Positions 24,803 to 34,339 are shown, numbered from the stretch's first letter. The stretch: 64,000 bases of DNA from CAZMMV01 sp964637035 (GCA_964637035.1 CAZWTU010000001.1:1-64000), one strand, 5' to 3'. Numbers and translations are program-made. The notes: generated by a model not told the origin, from the letters alone.

Positions 24803-25159
24803 ATGCCAGCTAAAGAGACTAATGAATATGGTTTAATTAGTATAGACAACAATGTCATAGCTAGACTAGCAGGTATATCTGCAATGGAAAGCTATGGTAT
24901 AGTAGGTATGGCTTCTAAAGACGCTACAGATGGCCTGTTTGAGCTTTTAAAATGGGACCATTTAACTAAGGGTATAAAAGTATATTCCAAAAATGATACA
25001 TTGACTATTGATTTGCATGTTATATTAGAATACGGGGTTAAGATATCTGTAGTGGCTAAAAATATAATTGATAGGGTTAAGTTTAGTGTAGAAAATTTAA
25101 CAGGAATGACGGTAGATAAAATAAATGTATATGTAGAAGGAATAAGAGTTGAAAAGTAG
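24803..25159 (+). CDS. Asp23/Gls24-family envelope stress protein (YloU-like)
   Basis: A 118-aa cytosolic protein of the Asp23 (DUF322) family, which often associates with the membrane and relates to cell-envelope homeostasis. The family pattern is ISIDNNVIARLAGISAMESYGIVG near the N-terminus and VEGIRVEK at the C-terminus, with LHVILEYGVKISVVA in the centre. It is followed after 18 nt by the fatty-acid kinase gene, a pairing conserved across Firmicutes. SD GGAGG at 24789-24793. Confidence 0.93.
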   Translation: MPAKETNEYGLISIDNNVIARLAGISAMESYGIVGMASKDATDGLFELLKWDHLTKGIKVYSKNDTLTIDLHVILEYGVKISVVAKNIIDRVKFSVENLTGMTVDKINVYVEGIRVEK

Positions 25160-25177
25160 TTTAAGGAGGTACTATAA

Positions 25178-26818
25178 TTGAAAATAGAAATTCTAGATGG
25201 AGCTATGCTAAAAAAAGCATTAATTGGTGCAGCACAGCTTCTTGAGGATAATAAGGAGGAAGTTAACTCCTTAAATGTTTTTCCTGTTCCAGATGGGGAC
25301 ACAGGTACAAATATGTCCCTAACGGTTAATTCAGCAATTAAACAAGGACTTAACCAAAGTGATGAAAGTGTATCTAAAATAGCTTTAGCAACTTCCAATG
25401 GTTCCCTAATGGGTGCCAGAGGTAATTCAGGTGTTATTTTATCCCAGCTTTTCAGGGGGTTTGCCAATGGTTTAGACAACAAAGATACAGTAGATATCAA
25501 AACCTTGTCATATGCCTTTAAACAAGCTGCTGAGACTGCATATAAGGCAGTTATGAAGCCTACAGAGGGAACAATACTAACAGTTGCTAGAGAATGTGGA
25601 GAATACGCAGTAGATAATTATTCTAAGGAAGACGATATTTTAATTTTTTTCAAAAAAATAATCAATCATGGGGAAATGATTCTTGATAAAACTCCTGATA
25701 TGCTACCGGTTTTAAAACAAGCAGGAGTTGTAGATGCTGGTGGAAAAGGTTTAATTTATGTTTTAATAGGAGCCTACAATGCTTTATCCAGTGAGGAAGA
25801 TATTTTTCTTTCTCATAAGGAGAAAGTTATAGAGAAAAAAGAAATCCATGAAATAAGTAGTGATGAAATAGAATATGGTTATTGCACTGAATTTATTATA
25901 AACACGGATTACAAAGAAATTGATAGTTTAAGACAAGAATTTTCCATAGATGCAGATTCTTTAATGGTAGTAGGTGGAGAAGGATTAATCAAAGTTCATA
26001 TTCATACTAATAATCCTGGATCTATTCTTGAAAAGGCATTGAAATTAGGGGAAATTTCAGATATTAAAATAGATAACATGAGATATCAACACGAAGAAAT
26101 CTTGTTAAAAACTGAATTAGAAGAATTAAATAATAATAATGAAAATGATAATACCATATATAAAAAATATTCCTTTATAGCCATTTCTACAGGACAAGGC
26201 ATTGATGAGATATTTAAAGATTTAAATGTGGATATCTTAGTGTCAGGTGGCCAAACTATGAACCCAAGTACAGAGGATATTCTTAATGCAATTGATAAAA
26301 CCAGTGGAGAATATATATTTATTTTACCAAATAATAGTAATATTATTTTGGCGGCTGAACAGTCTAAAGAACTTAGTTCTAGAAATGTTGTAGTTATACC
26401 TACAAAAACTATTCCCCAAGGAATATCAGCTTTAATTGCATTTAATGGGGAAAGCTCAATGGAAGAGAACAGAGACAACATGATAGAAACAATATCTTAT
26501 GTTAAAACAGGGCAAGTTACTTATTCTGTTAGGGATACTGAATACAATAGTACTCATATAAAGAAAGACGATATAATAGGTCTCTCTGATGGTGATATTG
26601 TTACCAGTGGTAAAAATATCAATGAAGTGGCTAAAAAGCTTTTAGAAAATATGATAGATGACGATATTTCTTTGATAACCATTCTTTATGGAAATGATTT
26701 GTCTCAAGATATAGGAACAGAATTAGAAGAAGAATTATCTGATATTTATAGTGATATAGATATTGAACTTATATATGGGGGTCAACCATTATATTATTAT
26801 ATTTTTTCTTTAGAATAG
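25178..26818 (+). CDS. fakA: Fatty acid kinase catalytic subunit FakA (DAK-domain, YloV)
   Basis: FakA phosphorylates fatty acids held by FakB (DegV) proteins, feeding PlsX/PlsY phospholipid synthesis. The N-terminal Dak2 domain shows LNVFPVPDGDTGTNMSLT and MGARGNSGVILSQLFRG, carrying the metal/ATP-binding aspartates. A middle domain starts near GYCTEFI, and a C-terminal DegV-like domain contains ISTGQGIDEIFKDL and ILPNNSNIILAAEQ. At 546 aa it is full length. The TTG start follows AAGGAGGT. No fakB is in the window; plsX and acpP lie 9 kb downstream. Confidence 0.93.
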   Translation: MKIEILDGAMLKKALIGAAQLLEDNKEEVNSLNVFPVPDGDTGTNMSLTVNSAIKQGLNQSDESVSKIALATSNGSLMGARGNSGVILSQLFRGFANGLDNKDTVDIKTLSYAFKQAAETAYKAVMKPTEGTILTVARECGEYAVDNYSKEDDILIFFKKIINHGEMILDKTPDMLPVLKQAGVVDAGGKGLIYVLIGAYNALSSEEDIFLSHKEKVIEKKEIHEISSDEIEYGYCTEFIINTDYKEIDSLRQEFSIDADSLMVVGGEGLIKVHIHTNNPGSILEKALKLGEISDIKIDNMRYQHEEILLKTELEELNNNNENDNTIYKKYSFIAISTGQGIDEIFKDLNVDILVSGGQTMNPSTEDILNAIDKTSGEYIFILPNNSNIILAAEQSKELSSRNVVVIPTKTIPQGISALIAFNGESSMEENRDNMIETISYVKTGQVTYSVRDTEYNSTHIKKDDIIGLSDGDIVTSGKNINEVAKKLLENMIDDDISLITILYGNDLSQDIGTELEEELSDIYSDIDIELIYGGQPLYYYIFSLE

Positions 26819-26821
26819 AAC

Positions 26822-26847
26822 ACCCTACCTTAGGTAGGGTTTTTTTA
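26822..26847 (+). terminator. Intrinsic terminator after fakA
   Basis: A perfect stem ACCCTACC (26822-26829) / GGTAGGGT (26833-26840) with loop TTA is followed by eight T residues. This is one of the clearest terminators in the window. Confidence 0.92.
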
Positions 26848-26874
26848 CATACTATTGATTTTGGAGGATTATAG

Positions 26875-28935
26875 ATGAATTTCTTAGAAAAAAATGTACA
26901 ATATGTTAAAGGAATAGGCCCTAAAAAGGCTTCAAGGCTTAAAAAATTAAATATCTCAACATTAGAGGATATGATCTACTTTATACCAAGGGAGTATGAA
27001 GACAAGTCTAAGTTTAAAACTTTAGAAGAATGTGTTATAGGAGAAAAAGCTAGTATTAAAGTTGAGGTAATAGGAATAGCGAATGTTATTAGACCTAGAA
27101 GGAATTTAACTATTTTAAAAATCCCTGTAAAAGATTCATCTAATAATGCCTATCTTGTATGGTTTAATCAAGAATATTTAAAAAATAAATTCCCTATAGG
27201 AAAGGAAATTGTTGTCAATGGTAAAATAAATAGAAGCGGTATGGAGCTTCAGATCATGAACCCAGTTTTTGAAGAAGTTGGAGCTATGAATAAAGTAGGT
27301 AGAATAAGGCCTGTATATCCCCTAACTAAGGGCATAACTAATAATGATATTATAAAGATAATCCAATTTATAATAAATAATGATTTAAGTGGAATAAAAG
27401 AATTTTTGCCTATAGAAATAATTAATAAATTTAATTTACTTCCCAAAAAAAGAGCAATAAAAAATATTCATTTTCCTGAAAACCAAATCATATTAGAAAA
27501 GTCTAGGAAAACGCTAGCCTTTAGTGAACTCTTGATTCTACAATTAGGACTTTTTTCTTTTAAAAATAAAAGATTTAACCAAGTAAATGGTATACAATTT
27601 AAAAAGACATTAGAAGTAAAAGAATTTATCAAAAACTTACCATTTAACCTAACAAATGCACAAAAACGAGTATTTATTGAAATAGGAGAAGATATGGAAA
27701 AAAATACTCAAATGAATAGATTAATCCAAGGTGATGTAGGGTCTGGAAAAACAGTAGTCGCTGTTTTAGCTATGTATAAAGCAGTATTATCAGGCTATCA
27801 AAGTGTTATGATGGCACCAACGGAAATTCTTGCCTATCAGCATTTTGAATCTTTATATAATTTTTTTATTGATTATAATATTAAGTGTGGACTTTTAGTA
27901 GGCAGTATAAGCAAGAAGAAAAAGCAGGAAATCCTAGAAGAATTAAAACAAGGTAAAATTGATATTTTGGTAGGTACCCATGCTCTTATACAAGAAGGTG
28001 TTGAATTTCATAATCTGGGACTTGCTATCACAGATGAACAACATAGGTTTGGGGTAAAACAGAGAGCCATACTTGCACAAAAAGGTAAAAACCCAGATGT
28101 TATTGTTATGACTGCTACACCAATTCCTAGAACACTAGCACTTATATTATATGGAGACCTGGATATATCCATTATAGATGAACTACCTCCAGGGAGAAAA
28201 AAGATAGAAACCTATGCAGTAGGGACAAATATGATAGATAGAATGAATAATTTCGTTAAAAAACAAGTTTTACAAGGTAGACAAGCCTATATTGTTTCTC
28301 CTTTGATTGAAGAAAGTGAAAGCTTGAATATTTCTTCAGCAGAGGAAATATATAAGAATATAAAAGACAATGTTTTCAAAGAGTTTAATGTAGCCCTGTT
28401 ACATGGTAGGATGAAATCCAAAGAAAAAGAAAAAATTATGGAAGATTTCAAAAATAATAAGATTCAAATTTTAGTTTCTACTACAGTAATAGAAGTAGGG
28501 GTAAATGTACCAAATGCAAATATAATCGCTATTCATAATGCGGAGAGATTCGGTTTAGCTCAACTACATCAATTAAGAGGTAGGGTAGGCAGAGGAGACC
28601 ATCAATCCTATTGCATTTTGGTAAATGAAAGTAATGGTAACATAGCAAGGCAAAGAATGCGGATACTGGAAAAATCTAATGATGGCTTTGAAATATCTGA
28701 AAAGGATTTAGAACTTAGAGGGCCTGGAGAATTTTTTGGTACAAGGCAACACGGCATTCCAGAGTTAAAGATTGCAAATTTAATCAATGATATGGCTATA
28801 TTAAAGGTTGTTCAAGGTGAAGCCAGGGCAATCTTAAGTATTGACCCTAATTTAGAATTAGATAAACACGCAAGATTAAAAATGAAGATAGAAAAAATGT
28901 TTAAAAATCAAGCTGAAAATTTAAGGGCTAATTAG
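26875..28935 (+). CDS. recG: ATP-dependent DNA helicase RecG
   Basis: Reverses stalled forks and branch-migrates Holliday junctions and D-loops. The N-terminal wedge/OB domain covers roughly residues 1-215 (VKGIGPKKASRLKKL at the start). The helicase core has Walker A GDVGSGKTVVA, the DEQH box TDEQHRFGVKQR, TATPIPRTLAL and QLRGRVGRGDHQSYC. The protein has 686 aa. It begins 28 nt after the fakA terminator region and leads the recG-rsmD-coaD group. Confidence 0.97.
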   Translation: MNFLEKNVQYVKGIGPKKASRLKKLNISTLEDMIYFIPREYEDKSKFKTLEECVIGEKASIKVEVIGIANVIRPRRNLTILKIPVKDSSNNAYLVWFNQEYLKNKFPIGKEIVVNGKINRSGMELQIMNPVFEEVGAMNKVGRIRPVYPLTKGITNNDIIKIIQFIINNDLSGIKEFLPIEIINKFNLLPKKRAIKNIHFPENQIILEKSRKTLAFSELLILQLGLFSFKNKRFNQVNGIQFKKTLEVKEFIKNLPFNLTNAQKRVFIEIGEDMEKNTQMNRLIQGDVGSGKTVVAVLAMYKAVLSGYQSVMMAPTEILAYQHFESLYNFFIDYNIKCGLLVGSISKKKKQEILEELKQGKIDILVGTHALIQEGVEFHNLGLAITDEQHRFGVKQRAILAQKGKNPDVIVMTATPIPRTLALILYGDLDISIIDELPPGRKKIETYAVGTNMIDRMNNFVKKQVLQGRQAYIVSPLIEESESLNISSAEEIYKNIKDNVFKEFNVALLHGRMKSKEKEKIMEDFKNNKIQILVSTTVIEVGVNVPNANIIAIHNAERFGLAQLHQLRGRVGRGDHQSYCILVNESNGNIARQRMRILEKSNDGFEISEKDLELRGPGEFFGTRQHGIPELKIANLINDMAILKVVQGEARAILSIDPNLELDKHARLKMKIEKMFKNQAENLRAN

Positions 28936-28993
28936 TTTGATTCTTAAGTAGAATATGTTAAAATAGCAATATATTAATTTCAGGAGGTAAATT

Positions 28994-29551
28994 GTGAGAG
29001 TAATTTCAGGAAATAAGAAAGGTCATAGGTTAAAGGCTCCAAAGGGGACTAAGGTTAGGCCTACGGAAGATAGGATCAAAGAATCCCTATTTAATATTTT
29101 AGGCGATATAAAAAGTAGTTCTATTGTTTTGGATGCCTTTGCAGGTTCTGGATCCATAGGCATAGAATTTTTAAGTAGAGGAGCAAAAAGTGCATATTTT
29201 GTAGATAATTATTATGAAAGTATATCTACTATAAACAAAAACTTAGAACACACAAAATTAATAGATAAAGCTGAGATAATTAAATCAGATATATTTAGGG
29301 TTTTAAAAAGCTTTAGTAAAAACAATATATTATTTGATTATATATATTTAGATCCTCCTTTCAATCAAGAAGACTTGCTTATAAGCTTATTAGAAAATAT
29401 ATATAATGAAAATATATTAAATAATCAAGGACTTATAATAATAGAGCATGAAAAAGATTTGGACTTAGATGATATCTTATATAATTTTGAAAAAATTGAT
29501 TTTAGAAAGTATGGAAGTAAATCAATATCGTTTTATAAAACTAAAGATTAA
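28994..29551 (+). CDS. rsmD: 16S rRNA m2G966 methyltransferase RsmD
   Basis: Methylates N2 of G966 in 16S rRNA. The motifs are MRVISGNKKGHRLKAP, VRPTEDRIKESLFNIL, the SAM loop LDAFAGSGSIGIEFLSRGA and catalytic LDPPF. It has 185 aa. The GTG start at 28994 follows AGGAGGT. coaD follows 11 nt later, the usual pair. Confidence 0.96.
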   Translation: MRVISGNKKGHRLKAPKGTKVRPTEDRIKESLFNILGDIKSSSIVLDAFAGSGSIGIEFLSRGAKSAYFVDNYYESISTINKNLEHTKLIDKAEIIKSDIFRVLKSFSKNNILFDYIYLDPPFNQEDLLISLLENIYNENILNNQGLIIIEHEKDLDLDDILYNFEKIDFRKYGSKSISFYKTKD

Positions 29552-29562
29552 GGGTGATATAA

Positions 29563-30045
29563 ATGAGGGCAGTTTATCCAGGAAGTTTTGACCCAGTAAC
29601 TTACGGTCATTTAGATATAATAGAAAGAATCTCCAAAAAAGTAAATCATTTAGTAGTAGCTGTTTTAAAGAATTCTTCGAAAACCGGTACATTTTCAATA
29701 GAAGAAAGAATTGAACTATTAAAGGAAGCTACAAAACATATTAAAAATGTTGAAATAGATAGTTTTCAAGGTCTTTTAACAGATTATACTAAAATAAAGA
29801 ATTGTACTACTGTAATCAAAGGTTTAAGGGCAGTTTCTGATTTTGAATACGAGATGCAAATGGCATTAGTTAATAAAAAAATGAATCCTGAAACAGAAAC
29901 CTTATTTATGGCATCTAGTACTAAATATGGTTATTTAAGTTCAAGTATAGTTAAAGAAATCGCTATGCTGGGTGGAAATGTTTCATGCTTTGTTCCGCCA
30001 GTAGTAGAAATTGCTTTAAAAAACAAATATAAGGGAGGGAAATAA
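29563..30045 (+). CDS. coaD: Phosphopantetheine adenylyltransferase
   Basis: Makes dephospho-CoA from 4'-phosphopantetheine and ATP, the penultimate CoA step following CoaBC. The motifs are YPGSFDPVTYGHLDI (nucleotidyltransferase TxGH), IKGLRAVSDFEYE and the SSSIVKEIAMLGG loop. It has 160 aa, the usual length. Confidence 0.97.
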   Translation: MRAVYPGSFDPVTYGHLDIIERISKKVNHLVVAVLKNSSKTGTFSIEERIELLKEATKHIKNVEIDSFQGLLTDYTKIKNCTTVIKGLRAVSDFEYEMQMALVNKKMNPETETLFMASSTKYGYLSSSIVKEIAMLGGNVSCFVPPVVEIALKNKYKGGK

Positions 30046-30048
30046 AAC

Positions 30049-30495
30049 ATGGAAGTTTTAAGATTAGTAGATGAAATTGAAGATATAGTTGAGGCAGGTT
30101 CATCAGTACCATTTTCTGGAAGGGTTATGATAGATAAAGGGGAAATATTGGATATAATACAGGATATAAGAATTAAATTACCAGATGAAATTAAACAAGC
30201 CGCTTGGATCAAGGAAGAGAGGCAAAGAATATTAGCAGAAGCTCAACAAGACGCTGATAGATTAATGGAAGAAGCAGAATCTAGATTAGAGGAGTTAATT
30301 GACCAAGATGAAATAACAAGAAGAGCCGTAGCAAGGGCTGAGGAAATTATCAATAAGTCACAAGCTAATGCTAAAGAAATTAGGCTTGGATCTGTAGAAT
30401 ATGCGGATAGTCTATTACTAGAGCAACAGGAAAACCTTAAAGATTTAATAAAACTAATAAATGATAATAGAAAGGAACTTAGGGGGCCTAGTTAA
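30049..30495 (+). CDS. Coiled-coil protein downstream of coaD (ATPase-annotated family)
   Basis: This 148-aa protein is soluble and mostly helical. The N-terminal stretch EVLRLVDEIEDIVEAGSSVPFSGRVMID resembles a conserved block in clostridial proteins placed after coaD. Residues about 55-115 are a charged coiled coil like an ATP-synthase b-subunit stalk (LAEAQQDADRLMEEAESRLEE). Databases often label such proteins 'ATPase', but I see no Walker motif, so that name is unsupported. A DivIVA/SepIVA-like scaffold role is possible, by the GRVMID-coiled-coil layout. Its last 8 nt overlap the convergent ylbJ. Confidence 0.7.
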   Translation: MEVLRLVDEIEDIVEAGSSVPFSGRVMIDKGEILDIIQDIRIKLPDEIKQAAWIKEERQRILAEAQQDADRLMEEAESRLEELIDQDEITRRAVARAEEIINKSQANAKEIRLGSVEYADSLLLEQQENLKDLIKLINDNRKELRGPS

Positions 30496-31708
30496 ACTTT
30501 GTTTTTTTAACCCTTAGTATTAGGGTCAAAAACATAGAAAACAATAATAGATAAAAATTAATCATAAATGTTAATTTTATTGAAGTGAAAAATACAGCGG
30601 CCCAGTTATAATAAGGAAGCACTGTGTATTGGAAAGTTTCTGTGAAAAAACTTGGAATAATAAAATCTTGGTATCTTAATTTATACAAACCATATGTAAA
30701 TATAGAAGATAAAATCCCGTGGATAAATTTAGAAAATACATAGAATCCACTATTTAAATCTGTCTTGTTTAGAAAGCTTAAAACCTGGCTATGGATTGAT
30801 ATCCCGCTCCACCCAATTATAAAATTAATTAAAATTAATTTAACTAAAATACTAGATTGTGAAAGTGCAATGCTTTTACAGCCTATTGTAATTTCAAAAA
30901 ATCCGGTAATAAGGCCTTTTATTAATTCTCTGCTTAATGGAATTATATTGGCCAATATGGATATAAATCTATCTACTTGCTGGATACCAAACAATACTTC
31001 TACTAAAACCGAATAAAATATTACTAGGCCTCCAATAAGTAATATAGTATCCATACTCTCTTTAACAGCTTTTGATATTAAAGAACCTATGGATATTTTT
31101 GTATTTAAAAAATCATTATAAGATACTTTTATTTCTTCAATTATACTTTTGGAATTTTGGGTAAATCTTTTTTTATCTCCCCCTAGAATCAAGGAAGAAC
31201 CTAGCCCTATAATCAGAATAGATAAGTAATGAGGGATTAGGATTAAACCTGCTAGTTTAGAAGAACCCAGCATACCCATTGCTACGGCTCCTAACATAAA
31301 GGGAGGCCCTGAAGTACTAGTAAAGCAAATCAATCTGTTTCCTTCTTCTCTTGTAAGCATTTTCTTCTCTCTTAATCTAGAGGTTAATTTACCACCAACA
31401 GGATAGCCGGATATAATGCTCATGCTTAAGGGAAATGCTCCTTGTCCGGGCACATTAAATAAAGGCTTCATTAGGGGGCCTAAGAGTTTACCTATAAAAT
31501 CAACAAATCCTAATTCTATTAGTAGTTCTGAGATTATGAAAAAAGGTAGTAGGGATGGTAGCAATATTTTAAACCATGTAGTTAAACCATATGTAGCACT
31601 CTTTAAAGAGAGGCTAGGATTAGAAATAATGCCTATTAGCATTACTAATATAAGAATTAAAAAGATAGTTTTTGAAAGTAAGTATTTTGTTTTTTTATTT
31701 TTCATCAT
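30488..31708 (-). CDS. ylbJ: Sporulation integral membrane protein YlbJ
   Basis: A polytopic membrane protein of the nucleoside-recognition (Gate) family, needed for spore cortex/coat development under mother-cell sigma-E in B. subtilis. About eight hydrophobic segments are seen. Conserved stretches are LLPSLLPFFIISELLIELG and ISGYPVGGKL, with FTSTSGPPFMLGAVAMGMLG between. At 406 aa it is full length. ATG 31708 follows GGAGG. It indicates a spore-forming ancestry. The gene ends inside the plus-strand coiled-coil gene, and tmcAL lies upstream on the same strand. Confidence 0.92.
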   Translation of the reverse strand: MMKNKKTKYLLSKTIFLILILVMLIGIISNPSLSLKSATYGLTTWFKILLPSLLPFFIISELLIELGFVDFIGKLLGPLMKPLFNVPGQGAFPLSMSIISGYPVGGKLTSRLREKKMLTREEGNRLICFTSTSGPPFMLGAVAMGMLGSSKLAGLILIPHYLSILIIGLGSSLILGGDKKRFTQNSKSIIEEIKVSYNDFLNTKISIGSLISKAVKESMDTILLIGGLVIFYSVLVEVLFGIQQVDRFISILANIIPLSRELIKGLITGFFEITIGCKSIALSQSSILVKLILINFIIGWSGISIHSQVLSFLNKTDLNSGFYVFSKFIHGILSSIFTYGLYKLRYQDFIIPSFFTETFQYTVLPYYNWAAVFFTSIKLTFMINFYLLLFSMFLTLILRVKKTKFN

Positions 31709-31776
31709 AATTTTTATCCTCCTTATACAAATATACTATAGTTAAATAATAATATGATTTATATAAGAAGCTTATG

Positions 31777-33024
31777 TTATTTTTTAATGTAGGGTGATGT
31801 ATAATAATCCATATTAGAAAGTACCTTATCTCCTTTTAATCCTAGAAAAAATATATCCGTAGCTTTTTTATCGAATCCTATAATTCTTTCAATATTTTCA
31901 TCCTTTAAATATTTATAGTCAGCATATTTTGTTATAATAGGCAAGGATGATTTGTCTTTTATTTGATTAAGTAAAAGTAATCCATTTTTATTGGCAGCTA
32001 ATACCCTTATATATGATGGATAAATATCAAAGATTTCCTTAAAATCATTTTTATATAAATTATTTAATAAATGAATAAAAAGTCTTTGTACACGGGTCCT
32101 AGGATATCGTTTAGTAGTAATGTCATCTATAATTTGAATAATGTTATTGGAATTATAGCCTTTTTCTATAATCCTATTTTCTAAGCCGTTTTCCATATCT
32201 ATTAAGTCCTTTATTTTTTCTTTACCCATGGTTCTAATTAAATAGACTAATATATCCTGATAATTACCTATATAATTAAATGAACCATAGTCATCCACAT
32301 ATTTATTTAACCAATAATATGTCTCTTTAGGTACTATGCTTTCAATAGACTTTAAACCATTTTTCTTTATTTCGCTTCTAATCGCAGTTGCACTGGCAAA
32401 TTCATTTAATATGCTTTTATCTTTATAGTTACTTCCAACCCTTTTAATTGTAATAGGTTGTATTTGTGAATTTATTTTTGAAAGTGCTTTTAAATATTCA
32501 ATTCCTAAAATATTATTAGACCCCTTTAATATGGCTTTAAAGTCATAATCTAAATTACAATTGTTATGTTGTATGTAATCTATTAAAGAATTACTTCTAG
32601 AGATAGAAAAGCTTAAGCCTTTATTAAGGTAATATTTCAATCTTTCTTTATAATATAAGGGTTCTAGGGATAAAATAGATGATATATCTATTAGGGGTTG
32701 AAGTTCTCCTAATTCAGAGCCAAAGGATAAATAATCCACTACATTTAGTTTATCCAGTAGTTTAACGCCACCATAAGCAAAGGATTCGGCTGATTGGCTA
32801 GAAAATACGAAGGGTAATTCTATAACTAAATCTATGCCATTATCTACTGCAATCTTGGCCTTAGTCCATTTATCAACAAAGGAAGGTTGACCTCTTTGTT
32901 GAAAAGAACCACTCATAACTGCTATTGAATAATTAGCTGATGTATTTTTCATTGTTTTAGTTAAATGATATTTATGACCCTTATGAAAAGGATTATATTC
33001 TGCAACGAATCCAACTACTTTCAT
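31777..33024 (-). CDS. tmcAL: tRNA(Met) cytidine acetate ligase TmcAL (YlbM)
   Basis: Makes N4-acetylcytidine at the wobble C34 of elongator tRNA-Met, using acetate and ATP instead of acetyl-CoA. The nucleotidyltransferase core motif is GFVAEYNPFHKGHKYHL, with AVMSGSFQQRGQPSFVDKW and DLVIELPFVFSSQSAESFA. The start is set at ATG 33022-33024 (GGGGGT upstream). The 30 residues upstream in frame lack family resemblance. That gives 415 aa. It is transcribed divergently from ackA, whose product also handles acetate. Confidence 0.95.
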   Translation of the reverse strand: MKVVGFVAEYNPFHKGHKYHLTKTMKNTSANYSIAVMSGSFQQRGQPSFVDKWTKAKIAVDNGIDLVIELPFVFSSQSAESFAYGGVKLLDKLNVVDYLSFGSELGELQPLIDISSILSLEPLYYKERLKYYLNKGLSFSISRSNSLIDYIQHNNCNLDYDFKAILKGSNNILGIEYLKALSKINSQIQPITIKRVGSNYKDKSILNEFASATAIRSEIKKNGLKSIESIVPKETYYWLNKYVDDYGSFNYIGNYQDILVYLIRTMGKEKIKDLIDMENGLENRIIEKGYNSNNIIQIIDDITTKRYPRTRVQRLFIHLLNNLYKNDFKEIFDIYPSYIRVLAANKNGLLLLNQIKDKSSLPIITKYADYKYLKDENIERIIGFDKKATDIFFLGLKGDKVLSNMDYYTSPYIKK

Positions 33025-33063
33025 AGAATACCCCCAAAAGATATTTTCTTTTATTATATCATG

Positions 33064-33092
33064 TTGATTTTTTAACACAAATATAATATTAT
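33064..33092 (+). promoter_or_regulatory. Promoter of ackA
   Basis: TTGATT (33064-33069) and TATTAT (33087-33092) are spaced by 17 nt in the 110-nt divergent tmcAL-ackA spacer. A TATAAT at 33082 is too close to the -35 to be used with it. Confidence 0.55.
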
Positions 33093-33134
33093 AGAGGGTA
33101 GGAAATAATAACAAGAAAATTAGGAGGAAGAAAA

Positions 33135-34331
33135 ATGAATATTTTTGTAGTTAACTGTGGAAGTTCTTCATTAAAATACCAACTTATTGACATGGATGGA
33201 GAAGAGGTATTATGTAAAGGTCTTGTTGAAAGAATTGGTATGGAGGGCTCCAGGATAAAACATGATACAACAGGGAAAGAGCAAGTAATAATAGAAGAGC
33301 CTATGAAGGATCATAAAGTAGCATTAGGTTTAGTATTGAATGCATTGGTAGATAAAGACCATGGGGCTATTAAAACAATGGATGAAATAGGAGCTGTAGG
33401 ACACAGAGTAGTCCATGCTGGAGAAGAATTCGCTTCTTCTGTACTTATAGATGAAAAGGTTATGAAGGCTCTTTATGATTGTGTTGAATTGGCACCATTA
33501 CATAATCCTCCAAATATAATAGGTATAGAAGCTTGTCAGGAATTGATGCCTAATACACCTATGGTTGGTGTTTTTGACACTGCATTCCATCAAACTATGA
33601 CTCCAGATAACTATATATACCCTATACCATATGAATATTATGAAAAGTATAAAATTAGAAGATATGGCTTCCACGGAACTTCCCATAAATATGTTGCAAA
33701 TAGAACAGCTGAACTTTTAGGTAGAGATATCAAAGATTTAAACATAGTTACCTGTCATTTAGGAAATGGTGCAAGTGTTTGTGCAGTAGAAGGCGGAAAA
33801 TCCGCAGATACTAGTATGGGCTTTACTCCATTGGAAGGTTTAGCTATGGGAACAAGATCTGGAGATATAGACCCAGCCATAATTACTTTTATTATGGACA
33901 AAGAAGGAATGTCTTTTGAGGAAGTAAATAATATGTTAAATAAAGAATCAGGTGTTCTTGGTGTTTCAGGTCTAAGTAGTGACTTTAGGGACTTAGAATT
34001 AGCTATGGAAGAGGGAAATGAAAGAGCTAAACTTGCATTAGATGTATTTGTAAATAGGGTTAAAAAATACGTAGGAGCTTATGTAGCTACTATGTGTAGA
34101 ATTGATGCGCTAGTATTTACTGCTGGAATTGGGGAAAACTCAACTTACATTAGAGAAAAAATATGTGAAGGTTTAGAATGCCTAAATATAAGAATAGATA
34201 AGGAGTTAAACCAAGTTAGAGGTGTAGAAGCACAAATAAATAAGGATGTTACATCTGCTACTATATTAGTTATTCCTACAAATGAAGAATTAATGATTGC
34301 AAGGGATACCTTAGAAATAACTTCTAAATAA
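33135..34331 (+). CDS. ackA: Acetate kinase
   Basis: Makes ATP and acetate from acetyl phosphate, the last step of fermentative acetate formation. The motifs are NCGSSSLKYQL (residues about 5-15), HRVVHAGEEF, GVFDTAFHQTM, YGFHGTSHKYV with the catalytic region, and the C-terminal FTAGIGENS. It has 398 aa, the normal length. No pta is adjacent, unlike in many Clostridia, where pta-ackA is an operon. AGGAGG precedes the ATG. Confidence 0.97.
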   Translation: MNIFVVNCGSSSLKYQLIDMDGEEVLCKGLVERIGMEGSRIKHDTTGKEQVIIEEPMKDHKVALGLVLNALVDKDHGAIKTMDEIGAVGHRVVHAGEEFASSVLIDEKVMKALYDCVELAPLHNPPNIIGIEACQELMPNTPMVGVFDTAFHQTMTPDNYIYPIPYEYYEKYKIRRYGFHGTSHKYVANRTAELLGRDIKDLNIVTCHLGNGASVCAVEGGKSADTSMGFTPLEGLAMGTRSGDIDPAIITFIMDKEGMSFEEVNNMLNKESGVLGVSGLSSDFRDLELAMEEGNERAKLALDVFVNRVKKYVGAYVATMCRIDALVFTAGIGENSTYIREKICEGLECLNIRIDKELNQVRGVEAQINKDVTSATILVIPTNEELMIARDTLEITSK

Positions 34332-34339
34332 GATTAATC

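Noticed and set aside
24892..25500. A 202-aa minus-strand frame across asp23 and fakA
   Set aside because: It lies opposite two recognised genes and across their junction, with no SD or family motif.
33025..33114. Thirty extra N-terminal residues for tmcAL
   Set aside because: The family begins at MKVVGFVAEYNPFH, with a good SD in front of that ATG; the upstream stretch is the promoter region of tmcAL/ackA.
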